Source: Paenibacillus chibensis
Lineage (GTDB): Bacteria > Bacillota > Bacilli > Paenibacillales > Paenibacillaceae
Length of the DNA: 64,000 nt
Assembly: GCF_004001045.1 (NCBI RefSeq)
Contig: NZ_BIMK01000027.1
Coordinates: forward strand, 1 to 64,000
Reading direction: 5' to 3'
Below the pieces are notes generated by a model. The model was not told where the DNA came from and ran no database searches. It worked only from the letters and a program-made list of their open reading frames with translations. Within the stretch, counting starts at the first letter, position 1; the number at the start of each line of letters is the position of its first letter. Of this stretch, positions 60,155 through 64,000 are shown piece by piece. The position numbers were made by a program, and so were the translations under genes.

Positions 60155-61126
60155 CTACCGCTGGCCGACATGGTCGAAGCGGTTGCCGATCCGCTCACGC
60201 ATAAACCTTTTAAGATGATCAATCCCTTCCTGCTCCGCTTGATGCGCTTGCTCAAACCAATGGATCTGTTCCCGGAGATGCGTCTTTTCCTTGACCTCGC
60301 CTTGCTCCGTCATGATGGCCAGCGCCTTTTGAAATGAAACCGCGACCGTCCGGTATGCTTCGGCTGCGCCGCCGAGCTGCGGCCATAAAGATTGCAGCAT
60401 GTCCATATATTTACTGACCTCAAGCTTCGCGGCGGTATAAGACCGGAACACCCCGGCAGCCTGCAGCGGATCAAAGCTTCCATGCTCAAGCGCATGCCGA
60501 ATCGCGTCATATCCCTCCATGCCGCATGCATACTCTTCCCGGGGCAGCATTATGTCGTGCGTTTCCCATTTGTATACAGCCTGCATGAGCGACTCCTTGT
60601 ATATTTCAATCGGATCGAGCTCTACTTTGTCTTCAAACATCTGATAATACCAATAAGGAGATTGGTTGTGGCCGAATTCACCGTAAGGCAGCTGCCGCCA
60701 TGCCGGGCTACAGCCGTCCGTGTACAGTAAGACACCCGCTTCATCGTCATACCCTGCGGCGACAACGAAGCGATCCTTCCCAAATACCGCTCCCCTCCCC
60801 CGGTCGATCGATGCCTTCAAATGCGAAACGGCCTGCCGCTGATACAGCGGAAACGTCGGTTCGAAGGAAAAGCCGGCAGCCTGCCCCGTGGTAACCCCAA
60901 TAAAATCGGCGGCAAGAAAATTCTCCGCCATCCAGTTATAGGCTGTGGCCGACTCGCAGCTGAGGCTTCGGTTGACCACAAAACGAAAACCGTTCACGGT
61001 CATTCCCGATAGAATCGGCTTAGGATAAACCGTCCAACCGGCATGGGAAAGCACGGCATGCATGGCATCGATATAGGATCCGGACTCCATCGTCATATGC
61101 AGCCCCTCAAGCGTTTTAGCTCCCAT
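60155..61126 (-). CDS. C39/BtrH-fold-like protein without catalytic Cys (paralogue B)
   Basis: A 323-residue soluble protein clearly paralogous to the upstream gene: both have 'PTFxxYQ', 'KASxDRGxG', 'GYDDE' and '(Y/V)xDG' in the same order. The N-terminal half resembles papain-like C39/BtrH peptidase domains. The usual Cys position holds Asp ('YIDAMHAVL', residue about 20), and the His expected before GYDD is Ala ('VVAAGYDDE'). It therefore looks catalytically dead. The C-terminal half is helical with 'YWYYQMFEDKVELDP' and long charged helices. GGAGG precedes the ATG; the gap to the upstream gene is 10 bp. I cannot assign a function. Confidence 0.7.
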   Translation of the reverse strand: MGAKTLEGLHMTMESGSYIDAMHAVLSHAGWTVYPKPILSGMTVNGFRFVVNRSLSCESATAYNWMAENFLAADFIGVTTGQAAGFSFEPTFPLYQRQAVSHLKASIDRGRGAVFGKDRFVVAAGYDDEAGVLLYTDGCSPAWRQLPYGEFGHNQSPYWYYQMFEDKVELDPIEIYKESLMQAVYKWETHDIMLPREEYACGMEGYDAIRHALEHGSFDPLQAAGVFRSYTAAKLEVSKYMDMLQSLWPQLGGAAEAYRTVAVSFQKALAIMTEQGEVKEKTHLREQIHWFEQAHQAEQEGIDHLKRFMRERIGNRFDHVGQR

Positions 61127-61136
61127 CTCTTCCCTC

Positions 61137-62135
61137 CTACCTTGCCATGTGCAGTCCCCAGCGGGGGATCGTAGAGCGCTTTAAATCGGGGTAATTTCCA
61201 GCGATGCCGCGAAATACGTTCACCGCTTTTTCCTCCAGGCTCTCCGCTTCCTCCATCGCTAAAATCAACGATGGGATCCCGCTTAAGCGAATGGCTCTAT
61301 TTTTCACGTCCAAACAGTCCATCATATCTGGGCTTTTACATAGGCCTACAATATGTTCATACAGAATGAACGCCTCTTTTAACTCGGGAAAAAGAAGGAT
61401 CGCGTCCTGCAGGAAATACATCATTTCCTGTCTTGACTGCTGATAGGACTCCAAAATATAAACCGCGCCGGACGCGTCAAAGTCTTGCTGCCGCAGAGCC
61501 CGGGTCAAATACGAATACGCATTTCTTCCGGAGGCGATGCTGCAATCCGGGGGTACCGGATAAGGAGCGTTCCAGTCGTCAATGGCCATCCGCAGCGACT
61601 CAAGCAACCGATCAGACGCCGGAATTTCAACCTTGTCACCAAAAATCTGGGCATACCAGAACGGCGTGAAATTAAGCCCCAGATTATCATACAGCACCAT
61701 CCGGTTTTCCTTGGAATTACCATCCTGCACATAGAAAATACGGTCCTCGTCATCATAACCATGGATCACGCCAAATTCCGGAATCCAATAAATCACGCCA
61801 AGCCCCCTGTCAAGGCTCGCTTTAATCCACTGCACAGCATCCTGCTGATAGTACGCAAACGTCGGATGCCGCGTGCGTCCGCCATCCGTGACCGTATAGA
61901 TCCCCAAGCTGTCGGCCGCGCGCTTATGAACCGTCACCCACTGTCCGTATGCCGTAACCGAAAGGGGGAGCAGACGTTCATGTACCGTAAAGATGAAAGC
62001 CATGCCGCTTAACGCGGATAGCATATATTTAGGCCCTTCGAACAGCCCCGCTGCGGTAAGGATCGCATATAAGCTGTCCGTAAAGGATTTCGATTCTCTT
62101 TGGACGACGAGATCATGCAAAATAACACCGGACAT
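61137..62135 (-). CDS. C39/BtrH-fold-like protein without catalytic Cys (paralogue A)
   Basis: A 332-residue soluble protein. The ATG at 62135 overlaps the TGA of the WYL regulator by one base (TGATG), with AGAGGAG 8-9 nt upstream. The papain-like pattern is present: 'FTDSLYAIL' with Asp where a nucleophile Cys is expected, 'PTFAYYQQDAVQWIKASLDRGLG', 'FGVIHGYDDEDRIFYVQDG' keeping the His that paralogue B lost, and 'FWYAQIFGDKVEIPASDRLLESL'. The C-terminal 150 residues are helical, with 'AVYILESYQQSRQEMMYFL'. It may bind a peptide or small molecule rather than cut it. This is inference; no close named family was recognised. Confidence 0.7.
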   Translation of the reverse strand: MSGVILHDLVVQRESKSFTDSLYAILTAAGLFEGPKYMLSALSGMAFIFTVHERLLPLSVTAYGQWVTVHKRAADSLGIYTVTDGGRTRHPTFAYYQQDAVQWIKASLDRGLGVIYWIPEFGVIHGYDDEDRIFYVQDGNSKENRMVLYDNLGLNFTPFWYAQIFGDKVEIPASDRLLESLRMAIDDWNAPYPVPPDCSIASGRNAYSYLTRALRQQDFDASGAVYILESYQQSRQEMMYFLQDAILLFPELKEAFILYEHIVGLCKSPDMMDCLDVKNRAIRLSGIPSLILAMEEAESLEEKAVNVFRGIAGNYPDLKRSTIPRWGLHMAR

Positions 62136-63046
62136 CACAGCATCTCCTCTCCGTTTAGGCGGCTCAATACCTGTTCGCACCGAGCCTGCAGCCTTGCCCT
62201 TAGCCATTTGGGCGCATCCAGCCGCTGCCAGGCTGCCTGCATCAGCTGCTGCATAAAAGACTCCGTATCATAAAAATCAATCTCATACAGAAGCTCTCCG
62301 ACCGGTCTCGCCGCGTATCCAAACCACGTTGCTTCCTCCAGCTCATGGATCAGCTTGATTCTGGCCGTAAACGGCTTTATGGCCGGGAGATCGCGCTCGA
62401 CCACCGCGGCGTCCTGCTCATCCCTATCCTCAAACAGACGGGACGTAACCTGTAAATCCATGATCCCGTCGACCCTGTACAGCCGCTTCCTGCTCCCGTC
62501 CGTGCCATAAGCCGCCACGTAATCCGCGTTGTATTTCGACACGAGCTGTACCGGACAAATATCCAGCCTCGACTCCCCGGCCTCATCGCGGTAGCGGATA
62601 TGGACGATTGCCCGGTGTGAAATCGCGAATGCAAGCTGCCCGTTGATTTCGATCAGGCGCGGCTGCGCTTCGAAGAATGGCAGCTGTCCGAAAGATTCGG
62701 GCGGCTCTTCCCCCGTAAAGCGGCTGAGCAGATGCGCGACCCGTTGAACCCTTGACGGCTGATCGCTGCTGTACTGCCCGTACTTTCGCGCCAAAAAGCT
62801 CAGCACGTCCTTTTCTTCTTCCGTTATGTATAAATGAGGCAGCACATAGGTCTTATCCTCGTAGCTGTATCCCCGGTGTTTTGCGATGTATAGAAGCGGA
62901 GCGCGCAGGGAAACGGCCATGTACTCGATATCCCGCTGCGCCTGCCTCCTGGATATTTCAAACTGTAGGGCCATATCCTTGCTGCTCGGGTAATGTCCTT
63001 CCCGGATGCGTTGATCAAACCAATGAATCCTGTGCATGTTGCTCAT
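62135..63046 (-). CDS. HTH-WYL transcriptional regulator
   Basis: A 303-residue regulator of the DeoR-HTH plus WYL family. The winged helix-turn-helix is in residues 15-65 ('YPSSKDMALQFEISRRQAQRDIEYM' region). The WYL domain is near residues 130-215, with 'AISHRAIVHIRYRDEAG' and 'ADYVAAYGTDGSRKRLYRVDGI', where WYL itself reads DYV. The WCX-like C-terminal region follows. WYL proteins bind small ligands or nucleic acids and often repress adjacent genes, including defence genes. The next gene is translationally coupled, so the probable target is its own operon. GGGGGAG lies upstream of the ATG at 63046. Overlapping inverted repeats at 63069-63117 are candidate operators. Confidence 0.9.
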   Translation of the reverse strand: MSNMHRIHWFDQRIREGHYPSSKDMALQFEISRRQAQRDIEYMAVSLRAPLLYIAKHRGYSYEDKTYVLPHLYITEEEKDVLSFLARKYGQYSSDQPSRVQRVAHLLSRFTGEEPPESFGQLPFFEAQPRLIEINGQLAFAISHRAIVHIRYRDEAGESRLDICPVQLVSKYNADYVAAYGTDGSRKRLYRVDGIMDLQVTSRLFEDRDEQDAAVVERDLPAIKPFTARIKLIHELEEATWFGYAARPVGELLYEIDFYDTESFMQQLMQAAWQRLDAPKWLRARLQARCEQVLSRLNGEEML

Positions 63047-63068
63047 ATTCCGGCTCCCCCTTCTCCCG

Positions 63069-63117
63069 CAGATGGAACCCTGCGTTTCTATTGAAGCATC
63101 TGCAGGTCCAGGGTTTC
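63069..63117. promoter_or_regulatory. Promoter/operator candidate of the WYL operon
   Basis: The minus strand has -35 TTGAAA (63114-63119) and, 18 bp on, a weak -10 TTCAAT (63090-63095). Two interleaved inverted repeats cover it: GCAGATG (63069-63075) with CATCTGC (63097-63103), and AACCCTG with CAGGGTT (about 63076-63082 with 63109-63115). They could be alternative RNA stems or operator half-sites. Confidence 0.35.
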
Positions 63118-63179
63118 AAGCCATTTTTTTCCTGTTTTCCGGCAAGAAACGGATGCCTTTCGAGCATACAGCCCGTTTT

Positions 63180-63374
63180 TCAAAGCTTCGTCCCGGCGGC
63201 GTCGATTCTTACTTGATCTGCTTTGAAACATTTTTTGCACACTTTAAGGGCTGTACCGTCCTTAGCCGTGCGCGTATAGAGCAGCTTGATCCGCTTGCTG
63301 TCGCACACAGGGCAGGTTCCGCGGCCTCTGGACGGCAGGCTCCACAGAATGCGCCCTCTTTTGGTTTTTGCCAT
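63180..63374 (-). CDS. Small zinc-ribbon protein
   Basis: A 64-residue basic protein with four cysteines as two CxxC knuckles, C21-C24 ('TCPVCDSK') and C46-C49 ('VCKKCFK'), a classic zinc ribbon of about 25 residues. The N-terminus is rich in Lys/Arg and Trp ('KTKRGRILWSLPSRGRG'). A very strong ribosome binding site (GGGAGGTGAG, 6 nt before ATG) and high Lys/Arg content suggest an abundant nucleic-acid- or ribosome-associated protein, but no family was recognised. It lies upstream of the WYL operon on the same strand, 133 bp apart, probably as a separate transcript. Confidence 0.78.
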   Translation of the reverse strand: MAKTKRGRILWSLPSRGRGTCPVCDSKRIKLLYTRTAKDGTALKVCKKCFKADQVRIDAAGTKL

Positions 63375-63662
63375 GGTTGTCTCACCTCCCTTCCGTCAGG
63401 TATCCGTACACAGCCCCATTATAGGCCAGAAGGTACGACATAAAATGTCGCATCAAAATATATTTTCCGGGCTGGCACTCCGGTCCCAGACTCATCCGTC
63501 TGTCCCAGATTCGGCATGACCATCTTCCCATTTTCGGAAATATCCGTTTAAACGCGGACCCAGCCGGGTAAAGAAAAAAAGAACCGGATGGGCAGCAAGC
63601 CGTCACTGGTTCATACATACTTACCTGTGAAAGTTAAAGGACCTGCATGAGGAGGAAAGAAA

Positions 63663-63809
63663 ATGATGAACGTTCCGCAAATGATGCCCTTTCACCATGC
63701 TTATCCAAGACCTCAGGTTGCAGCGCAGCCCAAAAAGGACCCCTCTATGGAGAAGCCTATGTCCTTTAAGGAAGTGTTGATGGACAAGCTGAACCAGAAA
63801 CGGCCTTGA
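63663..63809 (+). CDS. 48-residue small protein of unknown function
   Basis: A short gene starting ATGATG at 63663 with GAGGAGG 6-7 nt upstream and ending TGA at 63807-63809. The product begins MMNVPQMMPFHHAYPRPQ, is Met/Pro/His-rich at the N-terminus and ends with an amphipathic helix 'SFKEVLMDKLNQKRP'. There is no signal peptide and no known motif. A strong terminator follows within 70 bases, which supports a real transcription unit. It is divergent from the zinc-ribbon gene. Confidence 0.7.
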   Translation: MMNVPQMMPFHHAYPRPQVAAQPKKDPSMEKPMSFKEVLMDKLNQKRP

Positions 63810-63876
63810 TTACATTACGACCATCGTATATCCCGCCTTGTGAGTGGCCTCCCCTTCCACACACAAGATTGTTGTT

Positions 63877-63909
63877 AAAAGAGCGACTGCAGATGCAGCC
63901 GCTCTTTTT
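63877..63909 (+). terminator. Terminator after the 48-residue gene
   Basis: A stem of about 14 bp with one mismatch (AAAGAGCGACTGCA with TGCAGCCGCTCTTT), a 2-nt loop and seven T on the plus strand. Confidence 0.85.
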
Positions 63910-63948
63910 TTACGTGCAAAAGGTTTCTTTCGCTATTTACACCTTAAT

Positions 63949-63985
63949 GTTACATCTGTTATATTTGTAGTATAACAGACATAAC
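63949..63985. promoter_or_regulatory. Long palindrome near the right edge, operator candidate
   Basis: Symmetric about 63967: GTTA(63949)-2-TCTGTTATA (63955-63963), 7 bases, then TATAACAGA (63971-63979)-2-TAAC (63985). Thirteen pairs per side are interrupted by one 2-base mismatch. Its A-T content and position at the edge suggest an operator for a gene beyond the window. No U run, so not a terminator. Confidence 0.5.
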
Positions 63986-64000
63986 TAAATTCATTTTCCG

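Noticed and set aside
1..64000. CRISPR arrays, insertion sequences, prophage genes and tRNA genes
   Set aside because: No spaced direct repeats, transposase or integrase motifs, phage structural genes or tRNA cloverleaf sequences were recognised.

Overview
The window looks like a chromosomal segment of a Paenibacillus-type Firmicute. The signs are moderately high GC, strong AGGAGG-type ribosome binding sites, T-box and purine riboswitches, sigma-A promoters, U-tailed terminators, and many sugar ABC operons paired with YesM/YesN-type two-component systems. No phage, transposase, CRISPR array or tRNA gene was found. The left edge is the leader of an rRNA operon that runs off the window on the minus strand, with tandem promoters at 117-145 and 221-249.

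Region 1 (0.5-7.8 kb): a guanine-riboswitch-controlled hypoxanthine/guanine permease (pbuG), a three-gene D-amino-acid operon (D-threonine aldolase/D-serine dehydratase-like enzyme, D-aminoacylase, RidA), a small acidic protein and guaA. Region 2 (7.8-20.1 kb): MoxR, DUF58 and TgpA-type transglutaminase genes, a polysaccharide deacetylase, DedA, a MarR/MFS efflux pair with a palindrome-rich promoter, a Bcp peroxiredoxin, an LCP cell-wall ligase and a glutamate-1-semialdehyde aminomutase.

Region 3 (20.4-33.4 kb, minus strand): a CUT1 sugar ABC transporter with its histidine kinase and AraC-type regulator, VanZ, beta-phosphoglucomutase and two GH65 glycoside phosphorylases. Together these suggest uptake and phosphorolysis of alpha-glucobioses. 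Region 4 (33.6-41.8 kb, plus strand): a Trp T-box and a tryptophanyl-tRNA synthetase with a [4Fe-4S]-type cysteine motif. They are followed by an AfuABC/FbpABC-like transporter with its own kinase and regulator, more likely for sugar phosphates than for iron.

Region 5 (41.8-51.6 kb, minus strand): a secreted SGNH hydrolase, then a second CUT1 transporter. Its sensory module combines a YesN regulator, a membrane-anchored solute-binding protein and a histidine kinase broken by a frameshift. Neither CUT1 transporter has its own ATPase gene here, so a shared MsmX-type ATPase elsewhere is likely. Region 6 (51.7-64 kb): housekeeping genes (inositol monophosphatase, uvsE, ddl, acnA with a long structured leader), a secreted-amidase-like protein, and several small proteins. 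It also holds the least familiar cluster of the window: a WYL regulator translationally coupled to two paralogous proteins that look like degenerate C39/BtrH-fold peptidases.
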